This document shows, piece after piece, positions 41,385 to 51,412 of a stretch of 64,000 nt of DNA. The stretch lies in the NCBI GenBank assembly GCA_026709535.1, contig JAPOST010000169.1, forward strand, positions 1 through 64,000, written 5' to 3'. This DNA is from Rhodospirillaceae bacterium (GTDB lineage Bacteria > Pseudomonadota > Alphaproteobacteria > Bin65). A program made the position numbers and the translations under genes. Below the pieces are notes generated by a model, which worked only from the letters and a program-made list of their open reading frames with translations, did no database searches and was not told the origin of the DNA. Position 1 is the stretch's first letter, and every line of letters starts with the position of its first letter.

Positions 41385-42904
41385 CCGACATGCTGAACGA
41401 GCATCTGAAAAGGCTCAAGCCATACCAGAAACGGATTTGCGACGGGATCCTGCCGCACTATATTGGCGGCGCGCCTTGTCTTGGCGCATCGGAGCAAACC
41501 TTTGAGAACATCACGCCGGTCGACAACAGCAAACTGTGCGATGTTGCGCGAGGCAGTGCCCGCGATATCGACAGGGCGTCCAAGGCTGCAGAGGCAGCCT
41601 TTCCCGAATGGCGCAAGGCCAGCGGCAAGGCGCGCAAGCAGATTCTCCACAAGATCGCGGATCTCATCGTCGCCCGTGGCGAGGAAATCGCGCTGCTGGA
41701 ATGCATCGATACCGGACAGACGATCCGGTTCATGAAAGCTGCAGCCGAGAGATCGGCTGCAAACTACCGCTATTTTGCGGATCGTGCGCCGGAGGCTGGC
41801 GACGGGTTGGCGCTGCCGTCCGAAGAACACATGAACTACACCACGCGAATCCCGATCGGGCCGGTTGGCGTAATCACGCCCTGGAATACACCCTTCATGT
41901 TGTCGACCTGGAAAATCGCCCCGGCCTTGGCGGCGGGGTGCTCGGTCGTTCACAAACCGGCGGAGTGGAGTCCGCTCACAGCAACGATCCTGGCCGAAAT
42001 CAGCCAGGAAGCCGGATTGCCGGAAGGTCTGCACAATCTCGTCCAGGGATTTGGCGAAGATGTCGGGGTTGCCCTGACCGAACATGAGGCCATAAAGGCG
42101 ATTGCCTTTGTCGGTGAATCTTCGACCGGGTCAAAGATAATGGCGCAAGGAGCGCTGGGCCTGAAGCGGGTGCATTTCGAATTGGGCGGCAAGAATCCGG
42201 TCATCGTCTTTGAGGATGCCGCTCTCGAGCGCGCTCTGGACGCCGCTATTTTCATGATCTACTCGCTGAACGGCGAACGATGTACGTCGTCCAGCCGATT
42301 GCTGGTGCAGCGCAGTATTCATGACGAATTCGTGACGAAGCTGGCGAAGCGCGTCCGGAACATCCGAGTGGGCCATCCGCTGGACCCCGAAACGGAGATC
42401 GGACCCCTCATCCATCCGGTTCATTTCGATAAGGTCATGAGCTATCGGGATATTGCGCGATCAGACGGCGCCACAGTCGCAGTCGGCGGATCGCGGGCAT
42501 CGTTCTCCGGCGAGGGAAATTTCATCAACGCCACGCTGTTCACCGACGCCAGGAGCGATATGCGGATTGCCCAGGAAGAGATCTTTGGTCCTGTTCTCAC
42601 CGTCATCCCGTTTGAAGACGAGGCCGAGGCTATCCAGATCGGCAATGATGTGCGCTACGGGCTGGCCGGGTACTTGTGGACCCGTGATGTTGGGAAGGCG
42701 CATCGTGTAGCCCACGCCCTGGACGCCGGCATGATCTGGGTGAACTCCCAGAACATTCGCCATCTGCCATCGCCGTTCGGCGGCGCCAAGATGAGCGGCA
42801 TTGGCCGAGATGGCGGAGATTACAGCTTCGATTTCTACATGGAGACAAAAAACGTTTGCATCGCCTTTGGTGACCATCGAATTCCGCAGTTGGGGGTTGC
42901 GTGA
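41381..42904 (+). CDS. hpaE: Aldehyde dehydrogenase, 5-carboxymethyl-2-hydroxymuconate semialdehyde type
   Basis: GPVGVITPWNTPFMLSTWKIAPALAAG, FELGGKNPVIVF, NGERCTSSSRLLVQ, EEIFGPVLTVIPFEDE. Confidence 0.9.
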   Translation: MTDMLNEHLKRLKPYQKRICDGILPHYIGGAPCLGASEQTFENITPVDNSKLCDVARGSARDIDRASKAAEAAFPEWRKASGKARKQILHKIADLIVARGEEIALLECIDTGQTIRFMKAAAERSAANYRYFADRAPEAGDGLALPSEEHMNYTTRIPIGPVGVITPWNTPFMLSTWKIAPALAAGCSVVHKPAEWSPLTATILAEISQEAGLPEGLHNLVQGFGEDVGVALTEHEAIKAIAFVGESSTGSKIMAQGALGLKRVHFELGGKNPVIVFEDAALERALDAAIFMIYSLNGERCTSSSRLLVQRSIHDEFVTKLAKRVRNIRVGHPLDPETEIGPLIHPVHFDKVMSYRDIARSDGATVAVGGSRASFSGEGNFINATLFTDARSDMRIAQEEIFGPVLTVIPFEDEAEAIQIGNDVRYGLAGYLWTRDVGKAHRVAHALDAGMIWVNSQNIRHLPSPFGGAKMSGIGRDGGDYSFDFYMETKNVCIAFGDHRIPQLGVA

Positions 42905-42905
42905 C

Positions 42906-43208
42906 GTGAGTCTCTATTATGTCCAAAAGCTGATCTACCAGTTGAACCGGGATATGCGTGTCCGGGAGCGCTTTGGGACGGATCGGGAGGCGCTGTTGAA
43001 GGAGTACGAGCTCACACAAGAGGAACTGGAAGCCATTCGCACGCCGGACATTGGCAAGTTGTTCGTGCTCGGTGTAAACGGGCAGTTGCTCATGCATTAT
43101 GCAGCACTGCATCGGTATCCGTGGGCCAACTATATTCAGGCCATGCGCGACGGCGTTACCAAATACGGAAAGGTACGCGAAGGATTGTATACGATGCTGG
43201 AGAAATAG
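42906..43208 (+). CDS. Extradiol dioxygenase small (LigA-like) subunit
   Basis: ~100 aa helical LigA-type protein (YVQKLIYQLNRDMRVRERFGTDREALLKEYELTQEELEAIRTPDIGKLFVLGVNGQLLMHYA), directly upstream of the LigB-type gene. Confidence 0.85.
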   Translation: MSLYYVQKLIYQLNRDMRVRERFGTDREALLKEYELTQEELEAIRTPDIGKLFVLGVNGQLLMHYAALHRYPWANYIQAMRDGVTKYGKVREGLYTMLEK

Positions 43209-43212
43209 GGTC

Positions 43213-44040
43213 ATGCCGCTGGTTTTTGCAGGTGTTTGCAGCCATGCGCCTGGCATTACAGGCCGGGCGCACTTGGCGGAGGACGTTGCTGAAAAGCGTG
43301 ATGTCTTCTATGACAGCCTCCACAGGATGCGGGAGGCCATGGAGGAAAAGGATCCGGAAGCCTTGATCGTCGTCGGTGCCGAGCATTTTGCGAACTTCTT
43401 CTTCGATAACATGCCAGCCTATTGCATCGGCATGGCCGATTTCTACGAAGGACCCATTGAGGACGAAGAGTGGCTGGCGATCAGGCGCACGCGAATCCCG
43501 GGCGCGCCAGATATTTCCAGGCGGCTCATCACCGAGGTGATGAACGACTGTGACGTCGCCTATGCCCAGGAATGGAAGTTCGACCACGGCATTGCCGTCC
43601 CGCTCCACTTTCTGACGCCGCGCTATGACCTGCCGGTCATCCCGGTCAACATCAACTGCCAGGAGCCTCCGCTTACGCCGTTGCATCGGGTCTGGGCGTT
43701 CGGGAAGGCGCTGCGCAAGGCCTGCGACGCCATGCCGGAACGGGTCGCCCTGGTTGGCACCGGCGGAATTTCTCATTGGCCCTGCACGCCGGACAGCGGG
43801 ACGATCAACGAGGCGTTCGATCGCGATTTCCTGATCAAGTTTGTCAACAACAGGAAGGATGAACTGCTCGCCTATACGGATGAGGAAGTCTATCGCGACG
43901 CAGGCCATGGCGGCTTCGAGATACGAACTTTCATCAGCATCGCGGCCGCGACTGAAGGTGCGACCGGCAATCTGTGGTTCTATGCGCCGATCCCGATATT
44001 TGCCGTGGGGTGTACGGTCGCGACCATGACCGTGCAATAG
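43213..44040 (+). CDS. Class III extradiol ring-cleavage dioxygenase, LigB-type
   Basis: GVCSHAPGI, VGAEHFANFFFDNMPAYCIGMADFYEGP, FDHGIAVPLHFL, GTGGISHWP, GHGGFEIRTFISIAAA. Confidence 0.92.
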   Translation: MPLVFAGVCSHAPGITGRAHLAEDVAEKRDVFYDSLHRMREAMEEKDPEALIVVGAEHFANFFFDNMPAYCIGMADFYEGPIEDEEWLAIRRTRIPGAPDISRRLITEVMNDCDVAYAQEWKFDHGIAVPLHFLTPRYDLPVIPVNINCQEPPLTPLHRVWAFGKALRKACDAMPERVALVGTGGISHWPCTPDSGTINEAFDRDFLIKFVNNRKDELLAYTDEEVYRDAGHGGFEIRTFISIAAATEGATGNLWFYAPIPIFAVGCTVATMTVQ

Positions 44041-44049
44041 AAGGCGATC

Positions 44050-44832
44050 ATGGACGGCACGCTCACTCACGATGATCTGGCAAATCGGCCTGCCCATATC
44101 CCTGAGACCGAATGGCTGCTGCGAGTAGAACTTGCGGCCTGCTACCGGATTTTCGATCATCTCGGTTGGATAGAGTTGATCTACAATCACATTACTGCGC
44201 GGGTTCCAGGCCCCGATGTACATTTCCTGATCAATCCGTTCGGCCTGATGTATCGGGAAGTCACGGCGTCCAATCTGGTGAAGATTGACTCGTCAGGGAA
44301 TGTGATTGGCAAAACCGCCTGGGGCGTCAATCCGGCCGGCTTCATGATCCACAGCGCGATCCACACGAATGTGCCCAACGCTCATTGCGTGATGCACACT
44401 CATACCACGGAAGGGATGGCCGTTGCCTGCAAGGAAGGCGGGCTGGATTGGAACAACTTCTATTCGGCGCAGATTTACGATCAGGTAGCCTACCACGATT
44501 TCGAAGGCATAACCGTTGAAGAGGGCGAGAAGGAACGGTTGGTCGACAGCCTTGGCGGCAAACGGTTGCTGATCCTGCGCAATCACGGCTTGTTGAGTTG
44601 GGGCGAGACGATTCCCGAGGCTTTGGTACGGTTGTGGACGCTCAATCGCGCCTGTCAGATCCAGATGGCGGCTGAAGGATTACCGGGTTCCTCGATTCCG
44701 TTGTCAGAGGAAGTGCGCCGGCAGTGCGCACGCGTTTCCCTGCAGTTTGATCCGCAATATGGAGGGGGACGCGATGTCTTTGAGGCCTTGCGTCGGACTG
44801 TGGACGCCATCGATTCCAGTTACGGAACCTGA
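44050..44832 (+). CDS. Class II aldolase/adducin family protein
   Basis: ELAACYRIFDHLGWIELIYNHITARVPG, HCVMHTHTTEGMAVA, LILRNHGLLSWGETIPEA. Confidence 0.9.
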   Translation: MDGTLTHDDLANRPAHIPETEWLLRVELAACYRIFDHLGWIELIYNHITARVPGPDVHFLINPFGLMYREVTASNLVKIDSSGNVIGKTAWGVNPAGFMIHSAIHTNVPNAHCVMHTHTTEGMAVACKEGGLDWNNFYSAQIYDQVAYHDFEGITVEEGEKERLVDSLGGKRLLILRNHGLLSWGETIPEALVRLWTLNRACQIQMAAEGLPGSSIPLSEEVRRQCARVSLQFDPQYGGGRDVFEALRRTVDAIDSSYGT

Positions 44833-44833
44833 C

Positions 44834-45844
44834 ATGCGGTTCTGTGTTGTCGGCGCCGGTTCGATCGGCGGTTTCGTTGCCACCCTGATGGCGGAGGCTG
44901 GTCATGACGTTTCCGTCGTGGCCCGCGGACCGCACCTCGCCGCGATTCAGGATCGGGGGCTTCGTCTGGATTTCAATGACCGCAGGATAACTGCTTCCGT
45001 TGCTGCGTCCGAATTCGCTGGCGACTTCGGCCCGCAGGACGTTGTGGTCGTCTCCGTCAAGGCGCCATCCTTGCCGGATACGTTGCCGACCGTCAAGCCG
45101 CTGCTGGGTCCGGAAACCTCGATATTGGTCGCGATGAATGGCGTGCCTTGGTGGATGTTCGATGGTTTCGGCCCGCACGAAGGCCTGAGATTGCGATCGG
45201 TGGATGGCTCCGGTGCACTGGAACGATTCGGATGTCGAGATCGTCTGCTCGGCTGCGTTCTACATATTGCATGCGACGTGCCGGAGCCGGGCTTGATCCG
45301 TCACAACAACCAGAACCGGATGATTGTGGGCGAGCCGAATGGGACAATCACGGCTCGCGCGGAGAGACTGGTCGACGCCATGAAGGCAGCGGGTATCGGT
45401 GCAGAGATCACCAGCCGGGTCCAGCAGGAAGTCTGGATCAAGCTGTTGGGCAATCTTCCGTTTGCGCCCATCTCCATGATCACGGGCGCTACCAACGATG
45501 TGCTGGCGAAGGACCCGGCGCTTCGCAAGGTCATGAAGGCCATGTTCGAAGAAGCATCCGAAGTTGGCCAGTACTTCGGTCTGGAGCCCGGAATGACCAG
45601 TGAAGAACGCATCGACTTGGGCGGCGCGTTGAGCGGTTTCAAGGCGTCTACGCGTCAAGATTATGAAAAGGGTCGCCCCGTCGAACTAGATGTCATTGTC
45701 AACGCGGTGCTCGAGATGGGTGACATCGCCGGGATTGGAACCCCGACGATCGACATGGTCTATGCGTTGGCGGCACAAAAAGCATCGGTCGCCGGATTGT
45801 ATACCTATGATGGGGCGCCGGAGCTAGAATGGAATACTGCATGA
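44834..45844 (+). CDS. Ketopantoate reductase (PanE/ApbA) family protein
   Basis: MRFCVVGAGSIGGFVATLMAEAGHDVSVVARG; C-terminal all-helical PanE-like domain. Confidence 0.88.
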   Translation: MRFCVVGAGSIGGFVATLMAEAGHDVSVVARGPHLAAIQDRGLRLDFNDRRITASVAASEFAGDFGPQDVVVVSVKAPSLPDTLPTVKPLLGPETSILVAMNGVPWWMFDGFGPHEGLRLRSVDGSGALERFGCRDRLLGCVLHIACDVPEPGLIRHNNQNRMIVGEPNGTITARAERLVDAMKAAGIGAEITSRVQQEVWIKLLGNLPFAPISMITGATNDVLAKDPALRKVMKAMFEEASEVGQYFGLEPGMTSEERIDLGGALSGFKASTRQDYEKGRPVELDVIVNAVLEMGDIAGIGTPTIDMVYALAAQKASVAGLYTYDGAPELEWNTA

Positions 45845-46956
45845 CTCTTCAGGACAGCCCCTTTTTCCGTGCCGATCATGTTGGAAGCCTTCTGCGACCG
45901 CCAGCCCTCGCTGCAGCCCGACGGTCCTGGAAATCTGGTGACATGGATGTAGCCGGATTTAGAGCAATCGAGGAAACAGCGCTTCGCGAGGTTGTGGCCG
46001 GACAGCGTGATGTCGGCCTGAACGCAATCACGGATGGCGAATACCAGCGTGACTGGTGGCATCTTGACTTCCTGGCTGGCTTTGACGGGATCGACATGTG
46101 GCATACCAGCTTGGGAGGCGGCTTCAACAATGAGGAGCAACCGCCGCTTGTGCGGGTTACCGGTTTGATCGATTGGCCCGATGGCGGCATCTTTGTTGAA
46201 GCCTTCAAACGGCTGAAGACCCTCGTCGAAGACCTTGCGCCCGATGCAACGCCTAAACTGACTATTCCCGGACCGGGAATGATGCAGCTTCGGGCTGGCC
46301 GTCGGGCGATCGAACCGGTTTACACCGATCAGGATCTGTTCTGGTCTGACCTGACCGCGGCTTACCGCAAGGAGATTGCGGCGCTGGCTGCGGCAGGCTG
46401 CACCTATCTTCAGATCGACGATGTCAGTTTTGCCTACCTCTGTGACGATAACCAGCGGCAGAACCTGCGCAATCGCGGTGAAGATCCAGACGATGTACTG
46501 ATCCAGTATCGTGACGCCACCAACGAGGCGCTGCGCCACCGGCCCCCGGGGATGATGATCACAACTCACATGTGTCGCGGCAACTTCAAGAGCAGCTGGG
46601 TAGCGAAAGGCGGATATGGCCGCGTCGCCGAAGTCCTGTTTCCGACGCACAAAGCCGACGGCTATTTTCTGGAATACGATTCTGATCGCGCCGGTGGTTT
46701 TGAGCCGCTGACCCATGTCCCGCATGACAAGTTCGTTGTGCTGGGTCTGGTCGGGACCAAGACCGGATGTCTGGAACTGACGGATGACATCCGCCGCCGG
46801 ATCGAGCAAGCCGCAGACTTTTTACCGATGGACAATCTCTGCCTGAGCCCCCAATGCGGTTTTTCCAGTACGTACCATGGTAACGATTTGACGGTCGATC
46901 AGCAGTGGGCGAAATTGCGGCTGGTCACCGATTTGGCTCGGGATGTCTGGGGTTAG
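45841..46956 (+). CDS. Cobalamin-independent methionine synthase (MetE C-terminal) family, single-domain
   Basis: RADHVGSLLRP, NAITDGEYQRDWW, LQIDDVSFAYL, TTHMCRGN, FLEYD, LSPQCGFSSTYHGN; ATG overlaps the upstream stop. Confidence 0.88.
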   Translation: MTLQDSPFFRADHVGSLLRPPALAAARRSWKSGDMDVAGFRAIEETALREVVAGQRDVGLNAITDGEYQRDWWHLDFLAGFDGIDMWHTSLGGGFNNEEQPPLVRVTGLIDWPDGGIFVEAFKRLKTLVEDLAPDATPKLTIPGPGMMQLRAGRRAIEPVYTDQDLFWSDLTAAYRKEIAALAAAGCTYLQIDDVSFAYLCDDNQRQNLRNRGEDPDDVLIQYRDATNEALRHRPPGMMITTHMCRGNFKSSWVAKGGYGRVAEVLFPTHKADGYFLEYDSDRAGGFEPLTHVPHDKFVVLGLVGTKTGCLELTDDIRRRIEQAADFLPMDNLCLSPQCGFSSTYHGNDLTVDQQWAKLRLVTDLARDVWG

Positions 46957-47628
46957 ACATCCGGAGACAAAGATCGGCATCGGCTGAAATTGCTCGGTTC
47001 GTCGGGTTGCTTCTGCTCGAATCCTCGACCAATTCAATATTCGGGTAACAGGCGTGGATTCGCCACGCAGCGAAGACGGTTCATGCCCGCAAGGCCCATG
47101 ACGGAGTCGCCGCCGGAACTGGTGGTTTGCCATATGCAGCAATGCTCATTGCCTGTCATGTCCGGATGGCGCAGCCCGAACGGCAACGACAGCCGTCCGG
47201 CGCGGACCGCTTCGCGGCACTGCCATGCCCAACCGGATGGAAGCCAGCCGTTGCGGCGCATTCAGGGCTGTCCTCGTGACAATCATGACGTTTGAGGCCG
47301 GGTTGACAGACCGAAGTCGGTCCAGATCGCAATGACTTTCAACCCCGTTTTCCCATCATATTTCATGCTGAAGCACCGGGGGAAAAAGCTCCCTGGCTTT
47401 TGTCGGTTGCTGGAGCCTCATTGATCAGGAGTTGGAACAGGATAGCTTCCATGTCTCATCGAACCGCATTTGGCTCTATGCCTGAAAACTCCGGAAAGTT
47501 CATTCCTTGTCGACCAATATTCGAGGAACCCTATACGGAAAATGAGCGCCATGCTTCGCAAATCTTGATACAGAGGCAGTCTGATCTTTGATTTTCGCAT
47601 CACTTCATAGCAAAGTCGATGATATCAT

Positions 47629-48438
47629 TTAGCTTCCACGATAATTTGCCTTGCGTTTTTCAAAAAATGCATGAGATCCCTCGGTGTAGTCATGACTGTC
47701 CCGCAGTTTCTCATAGGCATGGCCTTCCAACTCCAGCCCCACTTCCTGGCTGGTATCGTAAACCGTGTTCAATACCCGCTTTACGGTGCGTAGCGACAGC
47801 GGCGACAAGGCCGTCAGGCGCTCGGCATACCTCCCGATCATTTCTGTCAATGCGCCGCCATCTTGGGCAATCTCAGTCAGGATGCCCCAATCCAAGGCCG
47901 TTTCGGCAGGAATTCGCTCGCCCATGCAGATCATCAGGTTCGCACGGGTGAGTCCGATCAGATTGGCGAGGCGATGCGTCCCGCCGCTGCCTGGCATCTG
48001 GCCGATGGAAACCTCCGGGAGTCCAATCAGCGTGTCCTTCACCGCTAACCGGAAATCGCAGGCAAGCGACAGCTCGAAGCCAACTCCGAACGCGTATTTT
48101 TCCATTGCACAGATCACCGGCTTTCCGCATCGCGTCGGCGCCGCAATATTGTAGGCCAGGTGGGACATGCCATCTCGCGGCACATCAAAGAATCCGCGAA
48201 CATCGCCGCCAGACGTATAGACACCGTTCGCGCCGCGAATGACCACCACGCCAACCTCTTCATCCTGCGAAAATTCATCAAGAATTGCAGCGATCTGGGA
48301 GCGTGCCTTGTAGGATACGATGTTGAGCGGTGGCCGATCGAGGATCAGCCAGCCGATTCTCTTTTCGGCATCAATCTCGACTCGCAGGCCATCCAGTTCT
48401 TCCAACAAGGCAGCGCGGCGGGTGGCGTATTTCTCCAT
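47629..48438 (-). CDS. Enoyl-CoA hydratase/isomerase family protein
   Basis: GWLILDRPPLNIVS, VVVIRGANGVYTSGGDVRGF, YAFGVGFELSLACDFRLA, GLPEVSIGQMPGSGGTHRLANLIG. Confidence 0.92.
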   Translation of the reverse strand: MEKYATRRAALLEELDGLRVEIDAEKRIGWLILDRPPLNIVSYKARSQIAAILDEFSQDEEVGVVVIRGANGVYTSGGDVRGFFDVPRDGMSHLAYNIAAPTRCGKPVICAMEKYAFGVGFELSLACDFRLAVKDTLIGLPEVSIGQMPGSGGTHRLANLIGLTRANLMICMGERIPAETALDWGILTEIAQDGGALTEMIGRYAERLTALSPLSLRTVKRVLNTVYDTSQEVGLELEGHAYEKLRDSHDYTEGSHAFFEKRKANYRGS

Positions 48439-48505
48439 GCCTATCTCTCTTTCGGCGTTAATTCAGTTCGTGGCAGGAATGCACGGGATGGCGATCTTGG
48501 ATGGG

Positions 48506-50050
48506 CTACACCGTACTCTCGTAGCCCGCCATCAACGTGTACTCCCCGTTCCGCAACTTTCGGCGGAGGATTTTTCCGCTTGCGGTTCGCGGAATGGTTT
48601 CAACAAAGGCGTAGGCGCGGGGACGTTTGAAGTTTGCTAGGACACTTTTTTTCAAAAGGTCGTCCAGTATTCCTGCAGAAGCGCCGACGCGCGGTTCGAC
48701 AAAGGCTGTCACGCGCTGGCCCATGCGATCATCCGGCAGGCCAACCACGACGGCGCTGTGGCACAGGTTCGTTCGCAGCAGTGCATCTTCCACTTCCTCC
48801 GGATTGATGTTCTCGCCCCCGGAGATGATCATGTCGTCCACTCGCCCCAGAACCCAGACGTCACCATCCTCGTCAACCCGCCCGAGATCGCCGGTATAAT
48901 ACCATCCCTGGCGGATGGCCTTCTCATCCGCATCCGGCCGCTTCCAGTAGCCCGCGAAGGCGTCCGGGCTGTTCAGGTTTACGATAATCTCTCCGACATT
49001 GCCTTTCGGGACTGTTTCATCGGGCATGATCCGGCGATCGGGATCGCCGGTGACGATGCGTATCTCCTGATAAAGCCCTGGTTTGCCGGCTGCCGCTGGC
49101 TTTTCGCGCTGTCTGTTGGAGGCGGCGAAGGTATAAATCTCGCTGGAGCCATAGAAATTCAGGAAGTTGTCGCCGAAAGTGTTGCAGCATTTTTCGACCA
49201 GCGACGGCGCCATGGTCATCCCGGCAAAGCCTGAGCGGATGACAGAGGATACGTTTCTCTGAGCGATATCTGGCTGATTCAGGATATCATGGTACATGGT
49301 GGGTACCAGGAAAATGCCGCCTATGTTTTCCTGTTCAATCGTATCCAACACCGCAGCGGCGCTATAGTCCGGCAGGCACACCATTTTGCCATTCAACAGG
49401 GCCGAGGCTTCCAGCGTGCGCATGCCCATGGTGTGGAAGAGGGGCATCACGCAGAGTTGGGACAGCATCCGCGGGTATTCATTCAACATGATTTGCGACG
49501 CTGTTGCCGACCATTCCGCCTTGTGCGACCGCGGTACGCCCTTGGGGCGTCCGGTGGTACCTGACGTGTAAAGCATGAGTGCAGTGTCGGTATCAAGAAC
49601 GGAGGATGGTCCTGCAACCGGATCGGCCGACATCAATTCGCTGAAGCATTCCCCTGCGTCGGCGGCGGCAATGGCCTTGTCGCCGGTCAGTCCCGTATCG
49701 TTACAGGCTTGGACAACCGCGTTTTCGCAGCTGCCATCATAGACGCACAGCACGGCGTCAGAATCTTCGAGGCAATAGGCGATTTCATCGGCGGTGCTGC
49801 GCCAGTTGATTGGTGTGAAGATGACGCCGCTCATGTATGAAGCCCAAGCCAGCGTTGCCATTTCCCAGCGATTCTTCATCACTACCGCCAAGTGATCGTT
49901 GGGCCGGATGCCCCTTGCGACGAGCCCGCCGGCCGTACGGCAGATCGTGTCATACCAATCGGCATAGGTTTGTCGCCTGTCACCGTCGACGATGGCTTCC
50001 GCATCAGGTGCTCGGGCGGCAGCGCGCTGGAAGGCTTCACCCAGATTCAT
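48506..50050 (-). CDS. AMP-binding acyl-CoA synthetase/ligase
   Basis: LMLYTSGTTGRPKGVPRSH, NFYGSSEIYT, YYTGDLGRVDEDGDVWVLGRVDDMIISGGENINPEEVE, RTASGKILRRKL. Confidence 0.92.
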   Translation of the reverse strand: MNLGEAFQRAAARAPDAEAIVDGDRRQTYADWYDTICRTAGGLVARGIRPNDHLAVVMKNRWEMATLAWASYMSGVIFTPINWRSTADEIAYCLEDSDAVLCVYDGSCENAVVQACNDTGLTGDKAIAAADAGECFSELMSADPVAGPSSVLDTDTALMLYTSGTTGRPKGVPRSHKAEWSATASQIMLNEYPRMLSQLCVMPLFHTMGMRTLEASALLNGKMVCLPDYSAAAVLDTIEQENIGGIFLVPTMYHDILNQPDIAQRNVSSVIRSGFAGMTMAPSLVEKCCNTFGDNFLNFYGSSEIYTFAASNRQREKPAAAGKPGLYQEIRIVTGDPDRRIMPDETVPKGNVGEIIVNLNSPDAFAGYWKRPDADEKAIRQGWYYTGDLGRVDEDGDVWVLGRVDDMIISGGENINPEEVEDALLRTNLCHSAVVVGLPDDRMGQRVTAFVEPRVGASAGILDDLLKKSVLANFKRPRAYAFVETIPRTASGKILRRKLRNGEYTLMAGYESTV

Positions 50051-50561
50051 GCCGGGACTTCCCGATTGCTTGTTCTGCACAGGCCAAAATGGCTTTCACG
50101 ATTCCATCATAGCCGGTGCAACGGCATAGATGACCAGACAGCATTTCTCGGACTTGCTGCTCGGTCGGGGCGACGCCGACGGTGGCAACATCGTCGAGGA
50201 AAGCCTTGGCCGACATCAGAATGCCCGGCGTACAGAAGCCGCATTGCAGCGCATGGTGTTCCTGGAATGCAGCCTGCAGAGGCGCTAGTGCTTCCGGTTT
50301 TCCGAGGCCCTCGACCGTCTCGACCGACGTGTCATCCGCTTGGACGGCATAGATGGCGCAAGCCCGCGCGAGCAGTCCGTCGAGAAGGATGGTGCAGGCA
50401 CCGCACACCGCATGCTCGCAACCGACATGGACTCCCTTGAAGCCCAATTCGTGACGCAGGAAGTCGGCAAGCAGGGTTCGTGGCGTCGCCATGCCGGTGT
50501 ATCGCAGGCCGTTCACCTTGACAGTAATGGAATGGCGCTGTTCTCGGGCAAGGATTGTCAT
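50037..50561 (-). CDS. (2Fe-2S)-binding subunit of molybdenum hydroxylase (CoxS-type)
   Basis: GCEHAVCGACTILLDG and CGFCTPGILMSAKAFL...GHLCRCTGYDGIVKAI. Confidence 0.95.
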   Translation of the reverse strand: MTILAREQRHSITVKVNGLRYTGMATPRTLLADFLRHELGFKGVHVGCEHAVCGACTILLDGLLARACAIYAVQADDTSVETVEGLGKPEALAPLQAAFQEHHALQCGFCTPGILMSAKAFLDDVATVGVAPTEQQVREMLSGHLCRCTGYDGIVKAILACAEQAIGKSRHESG

Positions 50562-51412
50562 GGGTGCAGGCCTGCTCGTTCAAGTGCCCTGACAATTACG
50601 GCCAGACCTAACTTTCGCGCCAGCGCCAATCGGTAGGGTGCATCGCAAACCGGGTCATCTGTTGGCCTCAAGACGGCCATTGATTGTTCGACAAAATCTT
50701 TGAAATTGTTCACGGCATCGTCAGATCCGACAAATACGCGCGGCGCGTCTTCGACGCCGCCCAGACCCAGTCGAATCCCACTCACTCTGCCATCATCATT
50801 CCGCCGGACGATGGCCGCCGCCGCGACGATGGCAAAATCCCCATGGCGAAGCGCAAATTCGGCGAAGGCAGTACCTGGTTCCCCGGCATCTGGCCACTCC
50901 AGGCCCGCGACCAGTTCGTCGGGATGTCGAGCGGTAGTCAAGGCGGCCTCGAAGAATGCCGTTGCTGGAACGTTGCGTCGTCCTGCTGTCGATTGCAACC
51001 AAACAGAGCCATCCATGGTTACCAGGCAAAGAGGCAGTTCCGCCGCCGGGTCGGCATGAGCGACTGACCCGCCAACGGTGCCTCTGGCGCGAGTCTGGTA
51101 ATGGCCGATACAGTCCAATGCTTCACCGACAAGCGGCATGATCAGATCAGCCTTCAGCCGTTGCTGCAAAAATGCTTGCCGAACCAGCGCGCCGGTTTCC
51201 ACGGGTCGATCAGGAGACAAGCTGTCAATTTCGTGCAGGGCCAATCGTCCCAAATCCACCACTACCGCGGGTCTTGCCAGCCGCAGGTTAAGCATTGGAC
51301 CCAGCGACAGACCGCCGGCCAGCGGCGCTGCATCGTCACCATAGTTGGCCATCAGCGCCAGTGCCTCTTCCAGTGTTTCCGGCCGGGCGTAGTCGAACGG
51401 AACAGGTTTCAC
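50558..51412 (-). CDS. FAD-binding subunit of molybdenum hydroxylase (CoxM-type)
   Basis: FDYARPETLEEALALMANYGDDAAPLAGGLSLGPMLNLRLARP, GGSVAHADPAAELPL. Confidence 0.94.
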   Translation of the reverse strand: MKPVPFDYARPETLEEALALMANYGDDAAPLAGGLSLGPMLNLRLARPAVVVDLGRLALHEIDSLSPDRPVETGALVRQAFLQQRLKADLIMPLVGEALDCIGHYQTRARGTVGGSVAHADPAAELPLCLVTMDGSVWLQSTAGRRNVPATAFFEAALTTARHPDELVAGLEWPDAGEPGTAFAEFALRHGDFAIVAAAAIVRRNDDGRVSGIRLGLGGVEDAPRVFVGSDDAVNNFKDFVEQSMAVLRPTDDPVCDAPYRLALARKLGLAVIVRALERAGLHP

